A stretch of DNA of 64,000 nt from Sphingobium sp. Z007 (GTDB lineage Bacteria; Pseudomonadota; Alphaproteobacteria; Sphingomonadales; Sphingomonadaceae), in NCBI RefSeq assembly GCF_900013425.1, contig NZ_FBXK01000005.1:1922001-1986000 (forward strand), given 5' to 3'. A program made the position numbers and the translations under genes. Under the pieces are notes generated by a model that was not told the origin of the DNA, did not search any database, and saw only the letters and a program-made list of their open reading frames with translations. The first letter of the stretch is position 1, and the number at the start of each line of letters is the position of its first letter. Shown here piece by piece: positions 9,559-18,200 of this stretch.

Positions 9559-11607
9559 CTATCTTGCTGTCCATTTGTCCAGCCAGCCCAGCGCCTCATC
9601 ATACCATTGCAGCGAGTTTTTCGGCTTCAACACCCAGTGATTCTCATCCGGGAACACCAGCAGCCTGGATTGGATGCCTCGCCGCTGGAGCGCGGTGAAG
9701 GCGGCCAGCCCCTGCGTGTAAGGAATGCGGAAATCCTTTTCGCCCGTCACCACCAGCATCGGCGTCTTCCACGCGGCGACATGGTTGACCGGGTTCCACT
9801 TCTCGAACTCTTCCGGCTTCTCATAATAGGGGCCTCCATGCTCCCATTCGTCGAACCACAATTCCTCGGTCTCATAGGCCATGGCGCGCGCGTCGAACAC
9901 GCCGTCATGCTGGACGATGCATTTGAACCCGTCAGCCCACTGCCCCTCGATCCAGTTCATCATATAGCCACCATAGCTGGCCCCCAGTGCGCAGGCATTG
10001 CCGGCATCGACTTGGCCGTCCTTGGCCGCCGCGGCGGCGAGGCCCAGCTTCAGGTCTTCCAGCGGCTTGCCGCCCCAATCCTTGTTGATGGCGTCGGTGA
10101 AGGCCTGCCCGTATCCGGTCGAGCCGTGGAAATCCACGATCACCGCCGCATAGCCATGGGCCGCGAACGCCTTGGGATTCCAGCGATAGGACCATGAATC
10201 ATTGAAGCTGCCCTGCGGCCCGCCATGGACCAGGAAGGCGACGGGTAGCTTGTTCACCGTGCCGCTGGCGGACGGATTAAGCGGCTTGACGATCTGGCCC
10301 CAGACGATGTCGCCATTGGCGCCCTTGAAGCTGAAGCGCTCGACCGACACGTCATCGACGCCCGCCAGCTTGCTCGCATTGACGCTGGTCAGGCGCACCG
10401 GCTTCCCCTTTGCCGGCATCTTCCAGAAATCGGCGGGCGACTGGATGCTGTCCATCGCATAGACGAAACCGCCCTTGGGCAACGGCACCACGCTGCCCGC
10501 ATGGCCTTTCTGCGTGAGGCGCGCCACCCTACCCGACGCCGCATCGACCCGGAACACCGGGTTATCCAGCACATCATTGGCGGTGACCAGCAGCCCCTTG
10601 CCATTCGCCTCCCAGGCGATCGATGCGACGGACCGGTCCCAGCCTTCCGTCAGCGCCTTCGTCGCGCCGGTCGCGATATTGCGCAGCATCAACACCTGCC
10701 GGTCGGCTTCATAGCCCGGCCGCTGCATCGCGACATAGGCCAACCATTTCCCGTCCGGCGACACGGTGGGCAGTGTATCGGTCGCGTCATTGGCGTCGGT
10801 CAGGTTGATCGGCGCGGCGCTGCCGTCGGCGGGCACCGCGAATATGTCCAGATTAGTCGATAGTGGCTCGATACGCCCCGCCTCGCGCAGCGCGAAGAAC
10901 AGCGTCTTGCCGTCCTTGCTCCAGGCGATTTCCTCTGCCCCACCAAAGGGCTTGGACGGACTGTCGCCGACCAGACCGCCCATCACCGACACGGCCGGCC
11001 CTCCAGCGACCGGCATCACGAAAATCTGCGACCGCTGGCCGTCGGACCATGTATCCCAATGGCGCACGAACAACTGGTCATAGACGCGGCCCGACCCGGC
11101 TTCCTTGGGCGCATCAGGCTTTACGTTATCAATCGTCCTCGCACCCACCGGCCGATCGGCCCAGAGCGCCACCTGACTGCCGTCGGGGCTGAGCAGGAAA
11201 CCCGAAATGCCGCCCGGCGCCTTGCTGATCTGCACAGGATCGCCACTACTCGGCGCCACGCGCCACAGCTGGTCGTCGCCGCTGGCATTCGACTGATAGT
11301 AGAGCGCCGACCCGTCCGGCGAAAAGACCGGCGACGCTTCATTCTGATCGGGCTTGGACGCGATCAGCTTGGGCATCTGTCCGGCCTTGCTGATGTCGAG
11401 CAGATAGAGGTCGATCCGCCCCTTGTTCGCGGCCAGATCAGTGCTGCGCAACTGATAGGCCAACCATTTCCCATCCGGCGACACGGCGGGCGCGGCTATA
11501 CGGTCCAGTGAAACCATATCGGCGGGGGTGAAGGGCCGGGCGAAGGCCGACATGGGGCATGTGGCCAGCGCAGTAGCGGCCAGCGCAGCGGTGAGGATTT
11601 TCTTCAT
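9559..11607 (-). CDS. S9 family prolyl oligopeptidase-type serine peptidase, secreted
   Basis: The 682-aa protein starts at 11607, where MKKILTAALAATALATC begins a clear signal peptide ending after SAFA; the frame is open further upstream, but that part is Arg/Ser-rich and not protein-like. The N-terminal half is a beta-propeller with repeated SPDGKWLAY / SPDGSQ blades. The C-terminal alpha/beta hydrolase carries GASYGGYM (Ser near 545), TGEKDFRIP (Asp near 624) and DENHWV (His near 656), the S9 catalytic triad. Close in type to the dipeptidyl/acylaminoacyl peptidases of sphingomonads that trim oligopeptides in the periplasm. It lies 116 nt from the deaminase-like gene, on the same strand. 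Confidence 0.93.
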   Translation of the reverse strand: MKKILTAALAATALATCPMSAFARPFTPADMVSLDRIAAPAVSPDGKWLAYQLRSTDLAANKGRIDLYLLDISKAGQMPKLIASKPDQNEASPVFSPDGSALYYQSNASGDDQLWRVAPSSGDPVQISKAPGGISGFLLSPDGSQVALWADRPVGARTIDNVKPDAPKEAGSGRVYDQLFVRHWDTWSDGQRSQIFVMPVAGGPAVSVMGGLVGDSPSKPFGGAEEIAWSKDGKTLFFALREAGRIEPLSTNLDIFAVPADGSAAPINLTDANDATDTLPTVSPDGKWLAYVAMQRPGYEADRQVLMLRNIATGATKALTEGWDRSVASIAWEANGKGLLVTANDVLDNPVFRVDAASGRVARLTQKGHAGSVVPLPKGGFVYAMDSIQSPADFWKMPAKGKPVRLTSVNASKLAGVDDVSVERFSFKGANGDIVWGQIVKPLNPSASGTVNKLPVAFLVHGGPQGSFNDSWSYRWNPKAFAAHGYAAVIVDFHGSTGYGQAFTDAINKDWGGKPLEDLKLGLAAAAAKDGQVDAGNACALGASYGGYMMNWIEGQWADGFKCIVQHDGVFDARAMAYETEELWFDEWEHGGPYYEKPEEFEKWNPVNHVAAWKTPMLVVTGEKDFRIPYTQGLAAFTALQRRGIQSRLLVFPDENHWVLKPKNSLQWYDEALGWLDKWTAR

Positions 11608-11723
11608 GGGACAGGCTTTCCAGATCGATCGCCCGGCCCCGGCACCGGGACAGGGCGATACGGATGATGCCCGTGACCTAAACCTGCGCGGCGATGCCGA
11701 CAAGGGCGCGCGTTCCGGCGGGA

Positions 11724-12854
11724 TCAGGCCACGACACCCTCCGCCTTGGCGAAGCCATCCAGCTTGGCGTGGCAGGCGGCGCGCAGCCCCTCGTCCATCC
11801 AGCCCGCGTTGAAGGCGTTGCGCTGCAACCGCACCAGTTCCGCCTTGGTCAGCGCGCTGTGCGCCTGCGCCTTGAGCAGCACCTCATTGAGATATTCGCT
11901 CCCCATATAGGCCGGATCGTCCGAATTGATGGTGAGGTTGAGACCTGCGTCGATCATCCCGCGCACGACATCGACCGGCGGCGCGTCGCCCCGCACGGTG
12001 CCGGAAAAGGTCGGACAGACGGTGAAATAGAGGTTCCTCGCCTTGGCCGCCGCGATCAGCTCCCGCGACTCCAATATATTGCCGCCATGGTCGATCCGGT
12101 CGACGCGCAGGTCGATAATCGCCTGGCGCAGATGCTCTATAATATCCTTCTGATTGAGGTCGCAATGCGCCGTGACCTTCAGCCCCGCGGCGCGCGCCTT
12201 GGCGAAATGGGCGGCGAACTTGGCCGGCGGATGGTCCTTCTCGTCGGAATCCAGCCCGACGGCGACCAGTTGATCGCGAAACGGCAGCGCAGCGTCCAGC
12301 GCCGCCATCGCCGATTCCGCCGACAGGTCACGCACGAAACAGAGGATGAGTTGCGACCCGATCCTCAATGTCGCAGCGGCCGCCGCGCGCGCCTGGGTGA
12401 TGCCGCCGATCACCGCCGCCATCGGTACGCCGCGCTTCAAATGCTCCTGCGGGTCGAAGAAGATTTCGGCGTAGAGGATGTTCTGCGACGCCGCCTTGGC
12501 CAGATAGGCATAGGCCAAGTCGTAAAAATCCTGCTGCGTCCGCAATACTTTCATGCCGTCATAATAGATGGCCAGGAAGCTGGGCAGGTCATGATAGTGA
12601 TAGCTGGCCTTCATCGCGGCGACATCGGCGAAGGGCAGGTCCAGCCCGTTGCGCTGCGCCAGCGCGAACTTCATCTCCGCTTCCAGCGTGCCTTCCAGAT
12701 GGACATGATATTCCGCCTTGGGCATCGCGGCGATGAAGCGGGCCATGTCGGCCGAAGCGCCCTCATTTGATGCCGCCCAAGCCGTCGCCGAGTTGATCCA
12801 GGCGGCCAAAGGTGCGCCCAACAGGCCATGAACTACCGCGCGCCTGCCCACCAT
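11724..12854 (-). CDS. Adenosine/adenine deaminase-like amidohydrolase with possible export signal
   Basis: The 376-aa protein belongs to the adenosine deaminase family: metal-binding HVHLEG (His 50 and 52), DHGGNI near 255 and NSDDPAYMG near 311. The usual HAGE motif, whose Glu is the proton donor in adenosine deaminase, is replaced by AHCDLNQ near 229, a variant seen in some family members of uncertain substrate. The first 30 residues (GRRAVVHGLLGAPLAAW...ATAWAA) look like a weak twin-arginine or Sec-type signal, which would put a purine deaminase in the periplasm next to a secreted peptidase. Substrate assignment as adenosine is therefore not safe. Confidence 0.8.
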   Translation of the reverse strand: MVGRRAVVHGLLGAPLAAWINSATAWAASNEGASADMARFIAAMPKAEYHVHLEGTLEAEMKFALAQRNGLDLPFADVAAMKASYHYHDLPSFLAIYYDGMKVLRTQQDFYDLAYAYLAKAASQNILYAEIFFDPQEHLKRGVPMAAVIGGITQARAAAAATLRIGSQLILCFVRDLSAESAMAALDAALPFRDQLVAVGLDSDEKDHPPAKFAAHFAKARAAGLKVTAHCDLNQKDIIEHLRQAIIDLRVDRIDHGGNILESRELIAAAKARNLYFTVCPTFSGTVRGDAPPVDVVRGMIDAGLNLTINSDDPAYMGSEYLNEVLLKAQAHSALTKAELVRLQRNAFNAGWMDEGLRAACHAKLDGFAKAEGVVA

Positions 12855-12958
12855 TGACCATTGCCCCTTGAAACCCGGCCTTCTATCCGGGGATCACGGT
12901 GCGCCTGTCCATCATGGAATATGGGACAGCCCGTCGCAAAAAAGGGAGCGGGCCTGGT

Positions 12959-13456
12959 TTAGCGGCCAGTGATGCGCGCGATTTCCTTGGCGACCATCTC
13001 TTCGACCAAAGCCGGCAGCCGCTGGTCCAGCCAGTCCTTGAGCATCGGCTTGAGCATCGAGCGGACCAGGCCGTCCAGCGTATTGTCCTGCCCGTCCTTG
13101 GGCGCGACCAGCATGGCGGACAAAGCGGACAGAGAGTGGCGGGCAGCGACCTCGCTTTCGACCGATAGGATCGATTCGTCGCCGGGCACGCTCGCACTCA
13201 CAGGGGCAGCAGCTTTGGGAGCAGGCACGGCAATCTCCTCCGCGATCTCGTCGGTCAGTTCCAGCACTTCTTCGACCGCAATAGGCACGGGCGCTGGCGC
13301 AGCGGCCGCCTTGGCCTCGCCACGCGTGCGACGGGGGGCGGCCTGCACCGCGTCCTCGCCTTCTTCGGCGATAATCCGCTTGATGGACGAGAGTATCTCT
13401 TCCATCGAGGGTTCCTTGGTCATGTCACCCATGGATAGTCCCTGTCCAAAATCCAT
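12959..13456 (-). CDS. popZ: PopZ-like polar organizing protein (DUF2497)
   Basis: The 165-aa protein has the two conserved ends of the PopZ/DUF2497 family: an N-terminal helix SMEEILSSIKRIIAEE, a Pro/Ala/Glu-rich disordered middle, and a C-terminal helical assembly region with LDGLVRSMLKPMLKDWLD and EEMVAKEIARITG. In Caulobacter PopZ forms a polar scaffold that anchors the chromosome origin via ParB. The position next to tolC and pcm and near valS is the conserved alphaproteobacterial context. A second Met at residue 9 (MGDMTKEPS) is an alternative start. Confidence 0.88.
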   Translation of the reverse strand: MDFGQGLSMGDMTKEPSMEEILSSIKRIIAEEGEDAVQAAPRRTRGEAKAAAAPAPVPIAVEEVLELTDEIAEEIAVPAPKAAAPVSASVPGDESILSVESEVAARHSLSALSAMLVAPKDGQDNTLDGLVRSMLKPMLKDWLDQRLPALVEEMVAKEIARITGR

Positions 13457-13502
13457 TGCGCATCCTTAACCGTCAAGATTACCCAGCCGGGTTAACAAGC
13501 GG

Positions 13503-15008
13503 TTAAGGCTGCTGCGAAGCGGGTTCGACATTGGCGTTTTGCGCGGGCGTGTCAACGGTCCGCGTGGCGACCGGCGTCGGCTTGGGGTCGAAGCTCCAAT
13601 CCAGCCACTTGCCCTTCACCCGTTCATAATTGACCATCGGGTCGTATAGCGTGCCGCTTTCCAGACCCAGATCGTCGGCTTCGGCATGGCCCATGGCCGC
13701 AATCACGCTGAAACCCGCGACATAGGCGTTACGCTGTGCCGTCACGAGCTGGACCTTGGCGTTCAACGCCTCCTGTTCGGCATTGAGGATGTCGAGGATG
13801 GTCCGGCTGCCAACCGAATTTTCCGCCTGCACGCCTTCCAGCGATAAATTAGCGGCTTCGACCGCCTTGCGGTTCGATTCGATGCTCTCCAGCGACGCCT
13901 GCCAACTAGCATAGGCGGCCCGCGTCTGGGAGATGACGCTGCGTTCGACCTCGATCTCGCGCTCGATCGCCTGCGATTCGAGCGCCTGATTCTGGCGGAC
14001 CTGCGCGGCCGGGCGACCGCCCTGATAGAGCGGGATGGTCAGCTGGACGCCGGCAGTGGCCTGCTTGTTGATCTGCGGTCCCTCGACGGCATTGCCATCG
14101 ACATCCAGCGCCGTGCCGCCCAGCGTGTGCAGATAATTGGTGTAACCTGCCGTCGTGAATCCCGACACCGTCGGCAAACGTCCGGCGCGCGCCACCTTTA
14201 CGTCATAGCCCGCAGCGATCCGGTTCTTTTTGGCCGCCAATATGTCGGGATTGTCGTTCAGCGCGACTTGCACCGCGGCGACCGGCGTGGCGGGAAGGCC
14301 CGGCAGCGCGGGTGGCGGCTCCAGTGCATCGGGCGCGTCCCCCACCAGGGCGATGTAATTTTCCCGGCTGGTGATCAGATTGGCTTCCGCGATCTGCAGG
14401 TCGGACCGCGCCAGCGCCAGGCGCGACTGCGACTGGGCGACGTCGGTCCGGGTCAGGTCGCCGACCTCGAACCGGTCGTTGGTCGCCTGGAGATTGACCT
14501 CTAGCGCGCGCACGTTGGACTGGTTCAGCGACACGATCGCGCTGTCGCGGATCACGTCCATATAAGCGCCCACGGTCTGCGAAAAAATGCTGGCTTCGGT
14601 GCCGCGTAGGTTCGCCTGCCCGGCCTCCACGCGCACCTTCGCCGCCTTCACCCCGTTGCGCACTGCGCCCCCGGAATAGATCGGGACATTAAGCTGCGCC
14701 TGCGCATTCACCGTCCGCTGCGGCGAGGTGAAGCTGATCGTGGGCTTGAGGATGCTCTCGGAAAAACTGCCCGAAACGTCCACGCCGGGTCGACCCGCCG
14801 CCTTCTGGATCGGCACATTCTCGTCGGTAGCCCGCTGCCCCGCCCGCGCACCGGTCAGCGTCGGGTTGGACGCATAGGCCTTGGCCAGCGCGCCCTGCAG
14901 CGTCTCGGCCTGCGCGTCGCCGGCCAGCACCCCGCTGGTCAGAGCAGAGGACAGCAACAGCAAAGCGGCTGCGGCATGATGCCGATAAAAAATGCGCTGC
15001 GCCGTCAT
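13503..15008 (-). CDS. tolC: TolC family outer membrane efflux protein
   Basis: The 501-aa protein has a signal peptide of about 35 residues (AALLLLSSALTSGVLAGDAQA, shortened here by context to its hydrophobic core) followed by ETLQGALAKAYASNPTL, the classic TolC N-terminus. Two internal repeats of long alpha-helices with NVPIYSGG and TIPLYQGGR strands match the trimeric channel-tunnel fold. It works with inner membrane ABC or RND pumps across the envelope. The start is 20 nt from the end of pcm on the same strand, so pcm-tolC-popZ are probably one operon. The C-terminal extension of about 60 residues is Pro/Thr rich. Confidence 0.94.
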   Translation of the reverse strand: MTAQRIFYRHHAAAALLLLSSALTSGVLAGDAQAETLQGALAKAYASNPTLTGARAGQRATDENVPIQKAAGRPGVDVSGSFSESILKPTISFTSPQRTVNAQAQLNVPIYSGGAVRNGVKAAKVRVEAGQANLRGTEASIFSQTVGAYMDVIRDSAIVSLNQSNVRALEVNLQATNDRFEVGDLTRTDVAQSQSRLALARSDLQIAEANLITSRENYIALVGDAPDALEPPPALPGLPATPVAAVQVALNDNPDILAAKKNRIAAGYDVKVARAGRLPTVSGFTTAGYTNYLHTLGGTALDVDGNAVEGPQINKQATAGVQLTIPLYQGGRPAAQVRQNQALESQAIEREIEVERSVISQTRAAYASWQASLESIESNRKAVEAANLSLEGVQAENSVGSRTILDILNAEQEALNAKVQLVTAQRNAYVAGFSVIAAMGHAEADDLGLESGTLYDPMVNYERVKGKWLDWSFDPKPTPVATRTVDTPAQNANVEPASQQP

Positions 15009-15028
15009 CTGTCCCCGCCCATCATCTT

Positions 15029-15661
15029 TCAGAACACAAATCCCTTGGGTGCGCCAAAACCGGGCAACACCACCATTTCGATATCCGCCAGGCTACTGAG
15101 GCCCAGCACGCCGGCGACCACCCGACCGGCGCACAGACGCGTAACGCCGCGATCGACGATCCCCGTCACCACGCGCGCATCCTCGCCAAGCTGCTGAACG
15201 AGCGCCGCGGGCACTTCCTCCACGGCGCCGTCGATGAACAGCAGGTCATAGGGCGCGCCATCGGCCGCGCCGACGTTGAGCGCGCCGCGCGCGATGGTGA
15301 CGCCGGGCAGCGCGATCTCCGCACCGCCTTCTTCCTCGACCGCCGTCACCTGCGCGCCCAGTTCCGACAGCAACGCCGCGGCATAGCCGGTCGCCGCGCC
15401 GATCAGCAGCACCTTGTCGCCCGGCGCGACCTGGGCCTCCGTCAGCAGCCGCCCCGTCACCAGCGGCGGGTTGAGCGAACGCCCTCCGGCCAGTGGAATG
15501 GGGCGATCGATATAGGCCATGGCGCGGCGTTCCGCGGGCACGAAATCCTCACGCGGCACCTTCGCCATCGCGGCGATGACACGCTGATCGCCGACGTCGC
15601 TGGTGCGCAACTGGCTTTCGACCATGGCGGCCCGCATCGAAGAATAGTTCTGCTCGGTCAC
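15029..15661 (-). CDS. pcm: Protein-L-isoaspartate O-methyltransferase-like protein
   Basis: A GTG start at 15661 gives a 210-aa protein beginning VTEQNYSSMRAAMVESQLR, the usual start of alphaproteobacterial Pcm; the longer frame upstream adds 23 residues that do not look like the family. The SAM-binding motif is VLLIGAATGYAAALLSELGA and the later acidic strand is YDLLFIDGAVEE. The enzyme repairs isoaspartyl residues in damaged proteins, though the TolC-linked version is often catalytically divergent. First gene of the probable pcm-tolC-popZ operon; the 200 nt upstream separate it from the divergent tRNA-Cys. Confidence 0.9.
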   Translation of the reverse strand: MTEQNYSSMRAAMVESQLRTSDVGDQRVIAAMAKVPREDFVPAERRAMAYIDRPIPLAGGRSLNPPLVTGRLLTEAQVAPGDKVLLIGAATGYAAALLSELGAQVTAVEEEGGAEIALPGVTIARGALNVGAADGAPYDLLFIDGAVEEVPAALVQQLGEDARVVTGIVDRGVTRLCAGRVVAGVLGLSSLADIEMVVLPGFGAPKGFVF

Positions 15662-15864
15662 GATAGTTCTCGCTTGGTCCAGTGGGCTTGGCACAACTGT
15701 ATTGGCAATGCAATACACTAAGGGGATCATCGGACCTCTAAATCAGCGGGCGGTCCGCGCCAAGCGGCTTTGCGTGCAGCGCGACAAGAATCTTGACGTC
15801 CCTGCTCCATCCCCTGCTTGACTTTGCCTCCAAAGCCGCACATTTGCGGCCACCCACTTGTCGA

Positions 15865-15938
15865 GGCCCGATGGCGGAGTGGTTACGCAGAGGACTGCAA
15901 ATCCTTGCACGCCGGTTCGATTCCGGCTCGGGCCTCCA
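15865..15938 (+). tRNA. tRNA-Cys (anticodon GCA)
   Basis: The 74-nt gene folds as a cloverleaf: acceptor arms GGCCCGA (15865-15871) and TCGGGCC (15928-15934) pair fully, with discriminator T and encoded CCA at 15936-15938. The anticodon loop is CTGCAAA, giving GCA for Cys, on a GAGGA/TCCTT stem. The T-arm is GCCGG-TTCGATT-CCGGC. The 3' end is the probable attachment site used by the integrase that starts 165 nt downstream. Confidence 0.97.
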
Positions 15939-16102
15939 AAATCCTGTCTGGCGACGTCTGCCAACAGTTGAAAAATCCCTGATTTTCGGTAGTTTATGGG
16001 CATTCTCTGATTGTCAGTGGATGCCCTTGTTTGCCTGCAATTGCGGATGATTGGGGCCTAATTTGGGGGCCTCAAAAGGCCCCAGCAGAATCGAGGCCCC
16101 CA

Positions 16103-17401
16103 ATGGTGCTAACCGATACCGCTATCCGCAATGCCAAGCCCGCAGATAAGCCTTACAAGGTTACTGACTCCCAAGGTTTGTATTTGCTCGTCAATCCAAG
16201 AGGCAGCAAGCTGTGGCGAATCAAATACCGGATCGATGGCGTAGAGCGAAAACTGTCACTCGGGGCGTATCCCGAGATTACCTTGGCCGAGGCGCGCGCT
16301 GCCAGGGATGCCGCCCGTAGGCAGCTGGCTCATGCGATCGATCCCAACGTAGCCAAACGACAAGCCCGCATTGAGGCGAGCATTCGGGCCAGCAACAGCT
16401 TCGCTAGCGTGGCCGAGGAATTGATAGAGAAGAAAGCGCGTGAGGGGTTGGCTGAGCCAACGCTGGAGAAGATGCGCTGGTTTGTAAAACTGATGGGAGC
16501 AGACTTCGGAAAGCGGCCTGTCGCCGATATCACGCCTCAAGAACTTCTTCATGAACTGCAGAAGCATGAACGGCGGGGCCGCTTGGAAACCGCCAATCTC
16601 CTGCGCGCCTTTGCCAGCCGTGTTTTCCGCTTTGCAGTTGCAACGGCCCGTGCAGAACGTGATCCGGCGCAACTTCTGATCGGCGCATTGACCACGCCGC
16701 GGGTCAAACACTTCGCCGCTATCATCGATCCGGACGAGTTCGGCGCTCTCCTGCGCGCTATCGAAGATTATCAGGGTGACCCCGCCGTCATTTATGCTTT
16801 GAAACTGACACCCCATGTCTTCCAGCGTCCGGGCGAACTGCGGCAAATGGAATGGGCTGAGGTCAATTTCGACAAAGCTGTCTGGACGATCCCGGTGACA
16901 AAGATGAAAATGCGCCAGCCCCATTCGGTGCCTCTGTCTCGGCAGGCTCTCGCGATACTGCAAGCCATGCGATCCTTATCCGGCTCCGGGCGCTATGTGT
17001 TCCCTTCGATCCGCACCCGAGCAAGGCCGATCAGCGAAAACACCATCAACGCAGCATTGCGGCGCATGGGCTATTCCAAAGAGCAAATGACGGCACACGG
17101 CTTCCGAACATCTGCATCATCCCTGTTGAACGAATCCGGCAAATGGAACCCGGACGCCATCGAGCGCGCGTTGGCACATATGGTGGCGGGGTCCGTCCGT
17201 CGCATATATAATCAGTCCGCCTATTGGGCCGAACGTGTTGAAATGGCGCAATGGTGGAGCGACTATATGGACGAACTGCGAAAAGGCGGAAACTGTCAAT
17301 CGGCGTCCAAACGGGACCCCTTATCGGCGCGCAAAAGGGACCCCCTGTCAGGATTGCGCACGGTTGATGTGACGCGCTTCCTTGCGCTGCGCGCGGCGTA
17401 G
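16103..17401 (+). CDS. int: P4-type tyrosine integrase (C-terminus replaced by IS21 sequence)
   Basis: The ATG at 16103 gives a 432-aa protein starting MVLTDTAIRNAKPADKPYKV, the DUF4102 arm-binding domain of P4-like integrases; the frame extends 24 codons upstream but without family similarity. The catalytic residues are visible: QRPGELRQ (Arg near 245), HGFRTSA near 333, LAHMV, and Tyr in RRIYNQSAY near 370. The native protein should end soon after DYMDELRKGG. From 17294 the frame runs into the terminal repeat of the IS21 element, so the last 36 residues or so are IS-derived. The catalytic domain is intact and the enzyme may still work. It probably recombines at the tRNA-Cys 3' end. Confidence 0.92.
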   Translation: MVLTDTAIRNAKPADKPYKVTDSQGLYLLVNPRGSKLWRIKYRIDGVERKLSLGAYPEITLAEARAARDAARRQLAHAIDPNVAKRQARIEASIRASNSFASVAEELIEKKAREGLAEPTLEKMRWFVKLMGADFGKRPVADITPQELLHELQKHERRGRLETANLLRAFASRVFRFAVATARAERDPAQLLIGALTTPRVKHFAAIIDPDEFGALLRAIEDYQGDPAVIYALKLTPHVFQRPGELRQMEWAEVNFDKAVWTIPVTKMKMRQPHSVPLSRQALAILQAMRSLSGSGRYVFPSIRTRARPISENTINAALRRMGYSKEQMTAHGFRTSASSLLNESGKWNPDAIERALAHMVAGSVRRIYNQSAYWAERVEMAQWWSDYMDELRKGGNCQSASKRDPLSARKRDPLSGLRTVDVTRFLALRAA

Positions 17402-17498
17402 GGAGGGCGTAGCCCGACCGGAGGCGCGCGCAGCGCAAAACATCTTCTAATTGATCGCTGCTGGGGCGGATCAGCTGCGGTTTTTGAAGCGCCAGCTG

Positions 17499-18200
17499 TC
17501 ATTTGCCGGTCTCGACAATGTCGCAATGATGGGTGACGCGATCGAGGAGCGCGGTTGTCATCTTGGGATCGCCGAACACGGTGGGCCACTCGCCAAAGGC
17601 GAGGTTGGTGGTGATGATGACACTGGTCTGCTCATAGAGTTTGCTGATCAGGTGGAACAGCAACTGGCCGCCCGATCGAGCGAACGGCAGATACCCCAGT
17701 TCATCGAGCACGATGAGATCGAGGCGGGATAGCTGGGCGGCGAGAGCGCCACTCTTGCCGATCCTGGCCTCCTCTTCGAGGCGGGTCACCAGATCGACCG
17801 TGTTGAAGTAGCGGCCTCGGGCGCCGGAGCGCACTACATTGGCGGTGATGGCGATGGCCAGATGGGTCTTTCCTGTGCCTGTGCCGCCGACCAGGACGAT
17901 ATTGCGCCGTGCGGGCAGGAACGCGCCGCTGTGCAATGAACGCACAAGCCCCTCGTTGATCGGGGTACCCTCGAACCGGAAGGCATCGATGTCCTTCACG
18001 ACTGGCAGCTTGGCAGCGGCCATCCGGTATCGGATCGACGCGGCATGACGATGCGTCGCCTCCGCTCGCAGGAGATCGGTCAGTATCTCCATGGTGGTGC
18101 GCTGGCGCTGAAGGCCGGTGGTGACGGCATCGTCGAACGCGCCCGCCATGCCCTTGAGTCCAAGCCCGCGCATGGCCTCGATCATATCATGCCGCTGCAT
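17499..18200 (-). CDS. istB: IstB-like ATP-binding helper of IS21 transposition, C-terminus frameshifted
   Basis: The 233-aa AAA+ protein has Walker [10 protein letters not shown] and Walker [13 protein letters not shown]. It is the regulatory ATPase that works with the IstA transposase. Its start overlaps the istA end by 14 nt. The protein stops at ETGK, but adding one base of shift restores the family ending ([10 protein letters not shown]) with a stop at 17471. One extra A at the GGCAAATGAC run therefore explains the early stop. About nine residues are lost, so activity may or may not be affected. A homopolymer sequencing error is also possible. Confidence 0.9.
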   Translation of the reverse strand: MQRHDMIEAMRGLGLKGMAGAFDDAVTTGLQRQRTTMEILTDLLRAEATHRHAASIRYRMAAAKLPVVKDIDAFRFEGTPINEGLVRSLHSGAFLPARRNIVLVGGTGTGKTHLAIAITANVVRSGARGRYFNTVDLVTRLEEEARIGKSGALAAQLSRLDLIVLDELGYLPFARSGGQLLFHLISKLYEQTSVIITTNLAFGEWPTVFGDPKMTTALLDRVTHHCDIVETGK

